In this document: positions 1 through 6,751 of the stretch, piece after piece
Numbering within the stretch: position 1 is the first letter of the stretch
Layout of the letters: each line of letters opens with the position of its first letter
Source: Clostridiales bacterium
Lineage (GTDB): Bacteria > Bacillota > Clostridia > Oscillospirales > Ruminococcaceae
Assembly (NCBI GenBank): GCA_029007575.1
Contig: JAQXIB010000117.1
Location: 1 to 19,873 of the forward strand
Direction of reading: 5' to 3'
Length of the DNA stretch: 19,873 nucleotides
The notes under the pieces: model-generated
The model's database searches: none
Told to the model about the DNA's origin: nothing
Seen by the model: only the letters and a program-made list of their open reading frames with translations
Position numbers and translations under genes: made by a program

Positions 1-111
1 GCCCCTTTTAATGGAGAAACCGAGGACATGTGCATCGGTTTCGACTTCGACAATCCGCGTCGCAACGCGGATTGTGGGGTGAGGTTGGGAGAGGGGAAAG
101 TCCCCTTTCCC
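1..111. other. Hairpin-rich non-coding stretch at the left edge
   Basis: No credible gene is seen here. The stretch holds three small inverted repeats: arms AAACCGA/TCGGTTT at 17-23 and 35-41, CAATCCGCG/CGCGGATTG at 51-74, and GGGAAAG/CTTTCCC at 94-100 and 105-111. It leads directly into the 29-bp dispersed hairpin at 112-140. By position it could be the interior of the mobile repeat whose end is at 140, running off the left edge. Its interior does not visibly align with the serA-downstream element. Confidence 0.5.
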
Positions 112-140
112 AGAGCGTTGTCGACTTTGTCGACACGCTC
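112..140. repeat. 29-bp dispersed hairpin repeat, copy 1
   Basis: This 29-bp stretch, with arms GAGCGTTGTCGAC and GTCGACACGCTC around TTT, occurs again base for base at 9489-9517. It is a near-perfect hairpin with one unpaired T. In both places its GACACGCTC end directly abuts (here) or sits one base from (9519) a strong stem-loop lying just downstream of a gene. It is best read as the terminal hairpin of a mobile intergenic repeat rather than as part of the ridA transcript's own terminator. Confidence 0.8.
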
Positions 141-166
141 AGGCGGACACATTTTTGTGTCCGCCT
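141..166. terminator. Stem-loop downstream of ridA, probable terminator hairpin
   Basis: A perfect 10-bp stem (AGGCGGACAC at 141-150 and GTGTCCGCCT at 157-166) closes a 6-base loop, starting 7 bases past the ridA stop codon. On the minus strand, where ridA is read, no T-tract follows; the sequence runs straight into the dispersed hairpin at 112-140. On the plus strand a weak T-rich stretch (GATTTTGTT) follows. The missing T-tract matches the broken serA terminator at 9272-9297, which suggests a repeat inserted here and split this terminator too. Confidence 0.6.
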
Positions 167-173
167 GATTTTG

Positions 174-554
174 TTATTGATTGATTGCGGCAATGAGTTC
201 TACTTCGACTAAAACGTCTTTCGGAAGCTCCTTTGCGGCGACACAGGAACGTGCAGGCTTTTCGGTGAAGTACTGCCCGTAAATCTTGTTAAACGCGGCA
301 AAATCGGACATGTTTTTCAAAAAGCATGTCGTTTTGATCACATTCTTAAAAGAAGTGCCTGCTTCATCCAAAATAGCACTTAAATTTTTCATTACCTGCT
401 CTGTTTGTCCTTCGATCGTATCGGATTCCACATTCCCGGTTTGGGGATCGATCGCGATCTGTCCCGAAGTAAATAATGTGTCGTTGTAAACAATTGCCTG
501 AGAATAAGGTCCGATTGCTTCGGGCGCATTGGAAGTATGTAATTTTTTTAACAT
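174..554 (-). CDS. ridA: RidA family 2-iminobutanoate/2-iminopropanoate deaminase
   Basis: This 126-residue protein matches the usual length of the RidA/YjgF/UK114 family. Family landmarks are visible: the N-terminal SNAPEAIGPYSQA stretch, LFTSGQIAIDP, and the C-terminal PARSCVAAKELP block whose arginine (about R102) corresponds to the substrate-carboxylate-binding Arg. The family hydrolyses the enamine/imine intermediates (2-aminocrotonate, 2-aminoacrylate) released by PLP-dependent threonine and serine dehydratases, which would otherwise damage PLP enzymes. The gene starts 23 bases after the threonine ammonia-lyase stop on the same strand, so co-transcription and direct functional coupling are very likely. 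The ATG at 554 is preceded by AGAGGAGA with 7 bases of spacing. The protein has no signal peptide and should be cytosolic. Confidence 0.95.
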   Translation of the reverse strand: MLKKLHTSNAPEAIGPYSQAIVYNDTLFTSGQIAIDPQTGNVESDTIEGQTEQVMKNLSAILDEAGTSFKNVIKTTCFLKNMSDFAAFNKIYGQYFTEKPARSCVAAKELPKDVLVEVELIAAINQ

Positions 555-577
555 GGTAAAATCTCCTCTCTGAACGA

Positions 578-1771
578 TTATGACAGTTTATATCCCGCAT
601 CGGTCAATGCGGATTTAATTTGGTTAATATGGTCGAAGTTGCGGGTTTCCAACACCACACGCAGAAAGCATCCGTTAATGTCAGACATTTCGTTTGCACG
701 TTCATGGTGGATGGAAATGACGTTGCCGCCGAGGTCTGCAATAATGCGGGATACCGCTTTTAACTGTCCCGGTTTATCCAGCAGTTCGATATTCAAGGAG
801 CAGGAACGACCGGATTTCAGCAAACCGCGTTTGATGACTCTGGAGAGAATGGTTACATCAATATTGCCGCCTGATACCAGACAAACGACTTTTTTCCCTT
901 TGACCGGAATTTTATTAAAGAGTACCGCGGCAACCGATACAGCGCCGGCGCCTTCGGCAATCAGCTTTTGATGCTCGATCATGGTTAAAATAGCGGTGGA
1001 AATCTCATCTTCGCTTACCGTGACGATACCATCCACATATTTGCTGCAAATATCAAAGGTGTGCTCACCGGGCTCTTTGACCGCGATGCCGTCGGCAATG
1101 GTTGCAACGGTATCCAGCTTTTCGATCTGGTGATGTTCTAAGGAAACCGCCATACTCGGAGCGCCGCTAGCCTGTACGCCGTATACTTTGATATTTGGGT
1201 TTAACGATTTGATCGCAAATGCAACACCGGAGATCAACCCGCCGCCGCCGACCGGCACAACGACCGCATCCGCATTGGGAAGCTGATCGAGGATTTCCAG
1301 CCCGATGGTACCTTGTCCTGCAATGACGTTTTCATCGTCAAACGGATGAATAAGGGTGTATCCTTTTTCATCTCGTAACTGTAATGCCTTTTGGTAAGCG
1401 TCATCATATACGCCTTCCACCAGGCAAATTTCAGCGCCGTATCCTTTGGTAGCTTCAACCTTTGAAATCGGCGCGCCGTCGGGCAGGCAGATCAAAGATT
1501 TAATATGATTTTTTGTCGCTGCCAGAGCGACTCCCTGCGCGTGATTTCCTGCAGAACAGGCAATGACGCCTTTGGCTTTTTCTTCCTCGCTTAACTGAGA
1601 TATTTTATAATAAGCACCGCGTACTTTAAAGGAGCCGGTCACCTGTAAATTTTCGGTTTTTAAATATACTTCACAGTCCGGATTAATATGATGAGCCCGA
1701 ATCAAATCGGTCGGTCGAATAACATTTTTTAACACGAAAGACGCATGATAGATTTTGTCCAATGACAGCAT
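578..1771 (-). CDS. ilvA: Threonine ammonia-lyase with C-terminal ACT domain
   Basis: This 397-residue fold-type II PLP enzyme deaminates L-threonine (and L-serine) to 2-oxobutanoate (pyruvate) plus ammonia. The PLP lysine lies in TGSFKVRGA (K49); SAGNHAQG and the phosphate-binding loop PVGGGGLISG follow, with LVSGGNIDV near the end of the catalytic part. Residues from about 325 on (LNIELLDKPGQL..., NVISIHHER) form a single ACT-type domain. That is the short one-ACT class shared by anabolic and catabolic-type enzymes, so ilvA versus tdcB cannot be settled from sequence; no other isoleucine genes lie nearby. The ATG at 1771 is preceded by AAAGGATGGG (1778-1787). It is followed by ridA 23 bases downstream, an arrangement that removes the enzyme's reactive intermediate. 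Confidence 0.93.
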   Translation of the reverse strand: MLSLDKIYHASFVLKNVIRPTDLIRAHHINPDCEVYLKTENLQVTGSFKVRGAYYKISQLSEEEKAKGVIACSAGNHAQGVALAATKNHIKSLICLPDGAPISKVEATKGYGAEICLVEGVYDDAYQKALQLRDEKGYTLIHPFDDENVIAGQGTIGLEILDQLPNADAVVVPVGGGGLISGVAFAIKSLNPNIKVYGVQASGAPSMAVSLEHHQIEKLDTVATIADGIAVKEPGEHTFDICSKYVDGIVTVSEDEISTAILTMIEHQKLIAEGAGAVSVAAVLFNKIPVKGKKVVCLVSGGNIDVTILSRVIKRGLLKSGRSCSLNIELLDKPGQLKAVSRIIADLGGNVISIHHERANEMSDINGCFLRVVLETRNFDHINQIKSALTDAGYKLS

Positions 1772-1860
1772 AATAATCCCATCCTTTTTTCGGATCTTAA
1801 AATTCGGTTCTTGATTTTTTATTTATGCAGTAATAAAAGTGCAGAAAACCTTTTTTTTCA

Positions 1861-1889
1861 AAAATACGCTTTTTTGCCCAAAAAGTCAA
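1861..1889 (-). promoter_or_regulatory. Sigma-A promoter for ilvA-ridA
   Basis: On the minus strand a -35 TTGACT (1884-1889) is separated by 17 bases from a -10 TATTTT (1861-1866). This would start transcription near 1855, leaving a leader of roughly 80 bases before the ilvA start at 1771. I saw no attenuator or T-box in the leader. The call rests on motif match and position only. Confidence 0.6.
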
Positions 1890-1975
1890 GGCGTTTTTAT
1901 CAAAATTTGCCGATATCAGAATGAAATCGGTTGAACAGATAAAAAACAGAGAAAATAACGTCGCTTTTTAGCACA

Positions 1976-2803
1976 TTAAAGCAATAAAATACCTTTATAA
2001 ATATCGCCTTTTTTCCATCCGGTTTCTTTTGCGGCTTCCTTTGCGGCGTCGGATGGCTTGGCACCGTCGGCAATGAGCTGCTGTGCCAACGCGATCGCTT
2101 CTTCCAGGGTAAATGCCGTTTTTTCCGGATCTTTTGCGCCTTCGATCACCAACACAAATTCGCCCTTTGGAGTGGCGTCGGTATATCTTGCAACCGCTTC
2201 CGAGAGCGTGGTGCGAATGACTTCCTGGTGCACTTTGGTAAGCTCATGGGCAATCGCGACATTGCGGTTACCCAAGCAGGCTTCCAAATCTTGTAGAGTA
2301 TTCAGCAGCTTGTGCGGCGCCTCATAAAAAATCAGGGTGTGGGTATCGTTCTTGATTTGGTTTAAATGTTCTATACGGCTGTTTTTGTTGGTGCTTAAAA
2401 ATCCTTCAAAAGCAAATCTGGAGGTGGACAGTCCGCTGAGACAGAGAGCAGAAATGACTGCACTCGGTCCGGGTATGACGATGGTTTCGATATTGTGCAA
2501 AGCGGCCAATCGTACCAGATCTTCTCCGGGATCAGAGATACAGGGCATGCCTGCATCTGAAACAATTGCACAGCTTTCTCCGTTCAGGATTTTGTCAATC
2601 AGGTATTCGCCCTTTTCACGCAGATTGTGTTCATGATAGCTGATCATCGGCTTCTTGATTTGAAAATGATTGAGCAGTTTAATAGTCACCCTGGTATCTT
2701 CGGCTGCGATAAAATCCACTTCTTGCAGCGTTTCAACGGCACGCGGACTGAAATCTGACAGATTCCCGATCGGAGTGCCGACTACATATAATTTTCCTTG
2801 CAT
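1976..2803 (-). CDS. rsmI: 16S rRNA (cytidine(1402)-2'-O)-methyltransferase RsmI
   Basis: This SAM-dependent tetrapyrrole-methylase-fold enzyme 2'-O-methylates C1402 in the decoding centre of 16S rRNA. The diagnostic N-terminus GKLYVVGTPIGNLSDFSPRA, then AEDTRVTIKLL, ISYHEHN, the GMPCISDPGEDLV block and IPGPSAVISALCLSG are all present, giving 275 residues against a family norm near 280. The open frame extends to 2944, but the added residues are hydrophobic, unlike the family, and would cross the promoter at 2850-2878. I therefore take the ATG at 2803, with AAAGGA about 12 bases upstream. It is divergent from the YdcF-like gene. It could be read through into ilvA 204 bases downstream, although ilvA has its own promoter. 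Confidence 0.95.
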   Translation of the reverse strand: MQGKLYVVGTPIGNLSDFSPRAVETLQEVDFIAAEDTRVTIKLLNHFQIKKPMISYHEHNLREKGEYLIDKILNGESCAIVSDAGMPCISDPGEDLVRLAALHNIETIVIPGPSAVISALCLSGLSTSRFAFEGFLSTNKNSRIEHLNQIKNDTHTLIFYEAPHKLLNTLQDLEACLGNRNVAIAHELTKVHQEVIRTTLSEAVARYTDATPKGEFVLVIEGAKDPEKTAFTLEEAIALAQQLIADGAKPSDAAKEAAKETGWKKGDIYKGILLL

Positions 2804-2849
2804 ATCGGTAAGCAGTCCTTTCTGCGGTTTTGTTTCGTATAATATGCTT

Positions 2850-2878
2850 ATCATATCAAATATTGCGCAAAAAAGCAA
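2850..2878 (-). promoter_or_regulatory. Sigma-A promoter for rsmI
   Basis: On the minus strand a -35 TTGCTT (2873-2878) is spaced 17 bases from a -10 TATGAT (2850-2855). The predicted start near 2843 gives a 40-base leader before the rsmI ATG at 2803, which supports that start over the longer open frame. It is back-to-back with the ydcF-like promoter; the two -35 boxes are 11 bases apart. Confidence 0.6.
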
Positions 2879-2889
2879 GAAAAGAAAGA

Positions 2890-2918
2890 TTGCCTTTTGA
2901 AAGAGGGTATGGTATATT
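2890..2918 (+). promoter_or_regulatory. Sigma-A promoter for the YdcF-like gene
   Basis: A -35 TTGCCT (2890-2895) is followed after 17 bases by a -10 TATATT (2913-2918). Transcription would begin near 2925, only 7 bases before the first in-frame ATG at 2932, which argues for the ATG at 2974 as the true start. Confidence 0.55.
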
Positions 2919-2973
2919 GTTTGAGTAAAGCATGGATCAAACACACAACCGCTCAGAAAGGACGCTTCAGCAT

Positions 2974-3732
2974 ATGAAAAACAAGGTATGGCGTATATTT
3001 CAAAAAATTGTCTTGTTGGCTGTCGGTATCATCATGATTGTAAATGTCGTTCTTTTGACAGTGATTTCCAATATGCATACCGGGCTGATTCTTGTTTTTG
3101 TATTGGGCTGCATTTTTGCGCTTTATGGTATCTTTCTTGAAACAGTGATTCGAAGGTTTCCAAAATGGATCAAATGTATCTTTTGGATCGGTGTGGCCGC
3201 GGCAATATTGTTTAGTTTATTTCTCGCTGTATACGGAAACAACGATACTGTTACTTATCGTGAAAATGCCATTATTGTATTGGGCAGCGGCATACACGGA
3301 GAACAACCGGACGAATCTCTCATGAGGAGACTTGACAGCGCGGTGGATTACTATCATAAAAACCCCGATGCTGTGATCGTGCTTAGTGGAGGGCAGGGAC
3401 CGCAGGAAAGTATTACCGAAAGTTTGGCGATGGAGCGGTACATGCTAAGCAGGGGCATTCCGCAGGATCGCATCTTAAAAGAGGAACGCGCCACCAGTAC
3501 CTATCAAAATTTTTTATATTCCAAGCAACTATTGGATCATTATTATGAGAACGACTACTGTGTAGCGTTTGCAACCAGCGATTATCATATATACCGAGCA
3601 GATGCCATAGCGAAAATTGCCGGCTTGGATCATGTAACGCATTGTCATGGTGTCACGCCTTGGTATCAGTCTTGGTCCAGTTATTTGCGGGAATGCGTGG
3701 CAGTTTTGAAGTTTTGGATATTACGTAAATGA
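2974..3732 (+). CDS. YdcF/SanA/ElyC-like DUF218 membrane protein
   Basis: This 252-residue protein has about three N-terminal membrane segments (roughly residues 8-28, 34-54 and 62-80) followed by a soluble DUF218 domain. Family marks are AIIVLGSGIHGEQPDESL, the VIVLSGGQGPQE loop, SLAMERYMLSRGIP, the RATSTYQNF block and FATSDYHIYRA. DUF218 proteins are mostly uncharacterised; relatives (SanA, ElyC, YdcF) are linked to envelope integrity or nucleotide binding, but no reaction can be assigned here. The ATG at 2974 is chosen because AAAGGA lies 11 bases upstream and the promoter leaves almost no leader for the earlier ATG at 2932. The gene ends in a bidirectional terminator shared with the convergent methyltransferase gene. 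Confidence 0.85.
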   Translation: MKNKVWRIFQKIVLLAVGIIMIVNVVLLTVISNMHTGLILVFVLGCIFALYGIFLETVIRRFPKWIKCIFWIGVAAAILFSLFLAVYGNNDTVTYRENAIIVLGSGIHGEQPDESLMRRLDSAVDYYHKNPDAVIVLSGGQGPQESITESLAMERYMLSRGIPQDRILKEERATSTYQNFLYSKQLLDHYYENDYCVAFATSDYHIYRADAIAKIAGLDHVTHCHGVTPWYQSWSSYLRECVAVLKFWILRK

Positions 3733-3795
3733 GCGAATACAACGGATAAAGCGGAAACGGATGAATGGTATCAGTTTCGTAATAGAACGCAACAT

Positions 3796-3836
3796 AAAGA
3801 CCAAGAACACAGTCATTGATTGTGTTCTTGGTCTTT
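3796..3836. terminator. Bidirectional terminator between convergent genes
   Basis: A perfect 16-bp stem (3796-3811 with 3821-3836) closes a 9-base loop and is followed on the plus strand by TTTTGTACTT. On the minus strand the stem ends in TTT and is followed by ATGTT. It can serve both the YdcF-like gene and the convergent methyltransferase. The methyltransferase stop codon (3813-3815) lies in the loop and its last residues are encoded by one arm of the stem. Confidence 0.85.
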
Positions 3837-4592
3837 TGTACTTATTGGTTTGTTTTCATTGCTGTCAAATCCGTAAATTTTTAAAAGCTCTTCTGAAAAG
3901 CCGTCTTCACTATGCACCACCAGTAATGGTTCGACTTTCAGAAACGGCTTGCTGTGCTTTTTTCCCTCGATTAAAAACAGCCAAGGGGCAGTACTGCTGT
4001 TTTTCGCCACGAACCGAAGCCGTTTTGGCTCAATGTTTGCATTCCTCATTGCCGTAATGACGTCGGCAAGCCTTTCCGGACGTTGACACAAGCATAGTCT
4101 GCCGCCGTATTTCAATAGCTTTTCGGCAGCTTTGCAAACATCATCTATGGTGCAAAGAACTTCATGACGCGCGATCTGTTCGGCGGTCAGTTCGGATAAA
4201 ATGCCGGTGTTGCCGGCTTTGTAAGGAGGATTGCAGGTGACAACGTCAAAGCTGTGCGGGGTAAGCGGTACCTCAGTGCTGCGGAAAATATCTTTGAGAT
4301 CGGCATGGATCGCCGTGATGTTTTCTTCCAAACCGGATCGCTCGATAGAAAGCTGAAATTGTTCGATCGCCTGCTGTTGAATATCGAGGCCGACGATTTG
4401 TTTCGGCTGATAGTTTTTTGCCAGCGCCATCGGGATGATACCGCATCCGGTGCCTAAATCGCATACCACATCTTTGTGGCGGGGCGCGGTAAAGTTTGCC
4501 AACAAAAAGGCGTCTGTCCCGAAACGATGCTCCGGAGAAACACAAACTTTAATAGAGTCGGAGAGTGATTCAAAATGATAGTTGGGATTCAT
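3813..4592 (-). CDS. trmN6: tRNA1(Val) (adenine(37)-N6)-methyltransferase, TrmN6/YfiC family
   Basis: This 259-residue class I SAM methyltransferase has the SAM-binding loop CDLGTGCGIIPMAL (about residues 45-58), the acidic LDIQQQAIEQ after the second strand, and the N6-adenine signature VTCNPPYKAG. These mark the TrmN6 (YfiC/YabB) family, which methylates N6 of A37 in tRNA1(Val); tRNA specificity in this organism is inferred from the family. The ATG at 4592 is used with GGAAGG about 11 bases upstream; a TTG one codon earlier is a less likely alternative. It lies 47 bases after the deacetylase gene on the same strand with no terminator between them, so it is probably co-transcribed. Its final codons are embedded in the shared terminator stem. 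Confidence 0.88.
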   Translation of the reverse strand: MNPNYHFESLSDSIKVCVSPEHRFGTDAFLLANFTAPRHKDVVCDLGTGCGIIPMALAKNYQPKQIVGLDIQQQAIEQFQLSIERSGLEENITAIHADLKDIFRSTEVPLTPHSFDVVTCNPPYKAGNTGILSELTAEQIARHEVLCTIDDVCKAAEKLLKYGGRLCLCQRPERLADVITAMRNANIEPKRLRFVAKNSSTAPWLFLIEGKKHSKPFLKVEPLLVVHSEDGFSEELLKIYGFDSNENKPISTKDQEHNQ

Positions 4593-4639
4593 CAAGGGGG
4601 TTCCTTCCTTTTGGATTGTTTTTTGTTGATGATGGCAGT

Positions 4640-5710
4640 TTACCGTTCAATTTGATTGATTTCGCTTACATTGCTCATATCCGAAGATATGGCGGCAGAG
4701 GAAATATCGGAGCTTGCTTCGATAGCTTCGGATGAGGTACTGTCTGATTGTACCGGCGGAAAAGATTCTGCGGAAGAAACTTCAGAAAGCACTTCACTGC
4801 TGGTCGGAGGCAGTGGGACAGAGAAATTTTCAGAAACAGACGGCCGGGAAGAATCGGTTTCGGTCGGCGGGGAATAGCTGCGATGCTGAGCGGGGTGCTT
4901 GATATTGCTGACTGTGTCAAAGGAATATCCTTGTGATCGGAGCCATTCGATGATTTCCGGCAAGGCTTCTAACGTTCCTTGATTGCGTTCTACATCATGC
5001 ATCAAAATAACCGGTTCGTCAAATTTTAACGCCTCGTTTTTGATGTTTTCCAGAATCTTTTCTTTACTTTGTGCCTTGCTGCTGGCGTCACCGGAGGAAA
5101 CATTCCAATCATGATGGGTCATATCTTTATCATGCAAGGTGGAAAGGATCCCGTTTAATACTGGCTTGCTCAAATATTTTCTGCCGATGCTGCTTCCGCC
5201 CGGAAAACGAAGCTGATTGGTTCTATGACCGGTGACTGACTCGATCCATTGGTTTACTTTTTCAAAGTCTTCCATGAAAGAACTGACGTTGCGGTAAATT
5301 TGTTTGTAATTATGACAATAGCTGTGCGCGGCGATCTCGTTCCCTTCATCAGAAGCTAACTTCATATAGCTTTCCAGCTTTTGGCTGTTTTTATACACGA
5401 CAAAGAAGGTTGCTTTGACCTGATATTGTTTTAAAACGGCAACAATTTGCGGAGTCATCTCAGTCGGTCCGTCGTCAAAAGTGAGATATGCGACTTTATC
5501 GGTACCTGTCGATACAAGCTCTGCATCTGAAGGCAGGTTGTCTTTTGAAGTTGATTCGGGAATGGCTTCCGAACTTGTTTGAGAAACCGTACTTGAAACG
5601 GAGAATACGGGCGCAACAACGTGACGACCGGTATTCTGACATCCTGACAATAGGGAGGCAGAGAAAAAAAGAGACGTTAGGATAAAAGAGATTTTTTGAA
5701 GTGAAAGCAT
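4640..5710 (-). CDS. Polysaccharide deacetylase lipoprotein with Ser-rich C-terminal tail
   Basis: This 356-residue exported protein has a lipoprotein signal ending in LLSGC (C24), so it should be anchored to the outer face of the membrane. A Ser/Thr-rich linker (about 37-70) leads to a NodB-type deacetylase domain (about 72-270). Its motifs are complete: TFDDGPT (D79, D80), the metal-binding AAHSYCHNY, RFPGGSS, the HHDWNVSSGD block and VILMHD. Such metal-dependent enzymes remove acetyl groups from peptidoglycan or other cell-wall glycans; the exact substrate cannot be told. Residues 272-356 form an unusual low-complexity tail with 25 serines plus many Glu, Pro and Ala. The ATG at 5710 has only a weak ribosome site (GGACGG). 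The gene is followed by trmN6. Confidence 0.88.
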   Translation of the reverse strand: MLSLQKISFILTSLFFSASLLSGCQNTGRHVVAPVFSVSSTVSQTSSEAIPESTSKDNLPSDAELVSTGTDKVAYLTFDDGPTEMTPQIVAVLKQYQVKATFFVVYKNSQKLESYMKLASDEGNEIAAHSYCHNYKQIYRNVSSFMEDFEKVNQWIESVTGHRTNQLRFPGGSSIGRKYLSKPVLNGILSTLHDKDMTHHDWNVSSGDASSKAQSKEKILENIKNEALKFDEPVILMHDVERNQGTLEALPEIIEWLRSQGYSFDTVSNIKHPAQHRSYSPPTETDSSRPSVSENFSVPLPPTSSEVLSEVSSAESFPPVQSDSTSSEAIEASSDISSAAISSDMSNVSEINQIER

Positions 5711-5798
5711 GTTTCGTTACCGTCCGATTTCATGAAATTAAATTCACATACAGAACTGTTCGGATCTATAAAAAATATGATTTTGAGCAGATCAAAAG

Positions 5799-5817
5799 TT
5801 TATAATATTATTATAAA
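5799..5817. promoter_or_regulatory. 19-bp perfect dyad in the deacetylase/rubrerythrin divergent region
   Basis: TTTATAAT-ATT-ATTATAAA is an 8-3-8 inverted repeat. It resembles a PerR/Fur-type box, whose consensus is 7-1-7 (TTATAATNATTATAA), but has two extra bases in the spacer. It overlaps the -10 of the deacetylase promoter on the minus strand and also offers a TATAAT (5801-5806) on the plus strand toward rubrerythrin, with a weak -35. AT-rich promoter composition alone could produce it. Confidence 0.35.
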
Positions 5818-5838
5818 ATAACCCTTTTATGAAGTCAA
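5810..5838 (-). promoter_or_regulatory. Sigma-A promoter for the deacetylase gene
   Basis: On the minus strand TTGACT (5833-5838), a 17-base spacer and a perfect TATAAT (5810-5815) form a strong promoter. The predicted start near 5803 gives a leader of about 93 bases. The -10 overlaps the dyad at 5799-5817, so a factor bound there would block this promoter. Confidence 0.7.
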
Positions 5839-5984
5839 CGAGGGAAGCAATATTTTATCAAAATTGTAATTTCTGTTATTGTTTTGTAACCCAAATGCTG
5901 TTTGGTGAATGAAATGCGAAAAAATGAATCATACTAGAAAAAAGGCAGATAGAAAAAGCCTGTATTAAGAAAGGATGAATGGAT

Positions 5985-6524
5985 ATGGAATTAAAAGGCA
6001 GCAGAACAGAAGCCAATCTAATGGCGGCAATCGCGGGAGAAAGTCAGGCCAGAAACAAATATATTTACTATGCCGAGCAGGCACGGAAAGACGGATTTGA
6101 GCAAATAGCCGACATTTTTGAGGAAACAGCGTTAAACGAGCAGACCCATGCTTATCTTTGGACACTTCACATTCGGGGAGGCGCTTTGCCGAAAACAGAA
6201 GATGCTTTAAAAGATGCGGCGGGCGGAGAGCATTATGAATGGTCCGAGATGTATAAATCCTTTGCAGAGGAAGCAAAGCAAGAGGGGTTTACCGATATCG
6301 CATTTCAATTTGAAAAAGTAGCTGCCATTGAACGTACCCATGAAGAACGTTTTAACAAATTAACTCAGAATATCGCGGAGCAGAAAGTGTTTAAAAAGGA
6401 TCAGCCGCAAAAATGGATTTGCCGTTTCTGCGGAAATGTTCATGAGGGGCAGGAAGCTCCCGGGATTTGTCCGGTATGCAAAAAGCCGCAGGCTTATTTT
6501 GAGGTGAAAGCAGAAAACTATTAA
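5985..6524 (+). CDS. rbr: Rubrerythrin
   Basis: This 179-residue rubrerythrin scavenges peroxide in the cytosol of anaerobes by reducing hydrogen peroxide to water at a diiron site. An N-terminal ferritin-like four-helix domain carries the glutamate ligands in AGESQARNKY, FEETALNEQTHA, EWSEMYKSFAEEA and the AAIERTHEERF helix. A C-terminal rubredoxin-like domain holds an iron bound by C146, C149, C162 and C165 (WICRFCG and GICPVCKK). Both domains are full length. The ATG at 5985 is preferred over the in-frame ATG at 5979 because AAGGA (5971-5975) is 9 bases from the former and only 3 from the latter. A terminator follows at 6589. The divergent upstream region contains a PerR-like dyad about 170 bases away; no clean promoter closer to the gene was found. 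Confidence 0.95.
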   Translation: MELKGSRTEANLMAAIAGESQARNKYIYYAEQARKDGFEQIADIFEETALNEQTHAYLWTLHIRGGALPKTEDALKDAAGGEHYEWSEMYKSFAEEAKQEGFTDIAFQFEKVAAIERTHEERFNKLTQNIAEQKVFKKDQPQKWICRFCGNVHEGQEAPGICPVCKKPQAYFEVKAENY

Positions 6525-6588
6525 AGAAATCTCGTCCGGCATGCAGTGCAATATCACGGTAAAAGAAAAGAGAACGATTTTTATGCAA

Positions 6589-6632
6589 AACAACCGAGTA
6601 CAGCGGTTTCCTGTCCTCGGTTGTTATTTATT
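6589..6632 (+). terminator. Terminator after rubrerythrin
   Basis: A 10-bp perfect stem, AACAACCGAG (6589-6598) with CTCGGTTGTT (6616-6625), is followed by ATTTATTT. It lies about 65 bases past the rubrerythrin stop and upstream of the serC promoter, isolating the two transcription units. Confidence 0.75.
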
Positions 6633-6663
6633 TGACGAAATATGAAAAAAATTAAATTACACA

Positions 6664-6692
6664 TTGACTATTAGAAAATAAAAATTTATAAT
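6664..6692 (+). promoter_or_regulatory. Sigma-A promoter for serC
   Basis: A -35 TTGACT (6664-6669), a 17-base AT-rich spacer and a perfect -10 TATAAT (6687-6692) predict a start near 6699 and a leader of about 53 bases. The leader is too short for a T-box or known amino-acid riboswitch, and I see no terminator in it. Confidence 0.75.
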
Positions 6693-6751
6693 ATATATTA
6701 ATAGGCGTTAGCCAAATATAAAAGATAGACTTATATGGGAGGAAACTTTTT

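Noticed and set aside
2804..2944. Longer RsmI with 47 extra N-terminal residues
   Set aside because: The extension is hydrophobic, unlike the family, and would be encoded across the rsmI promoter; the ATG at 2803 matches the family start.
6693..6751. T-box or riboswitch in the serC leader
   Set aside because: The leader is only about 53 bases and has no T-box motif or terminator hairpin.
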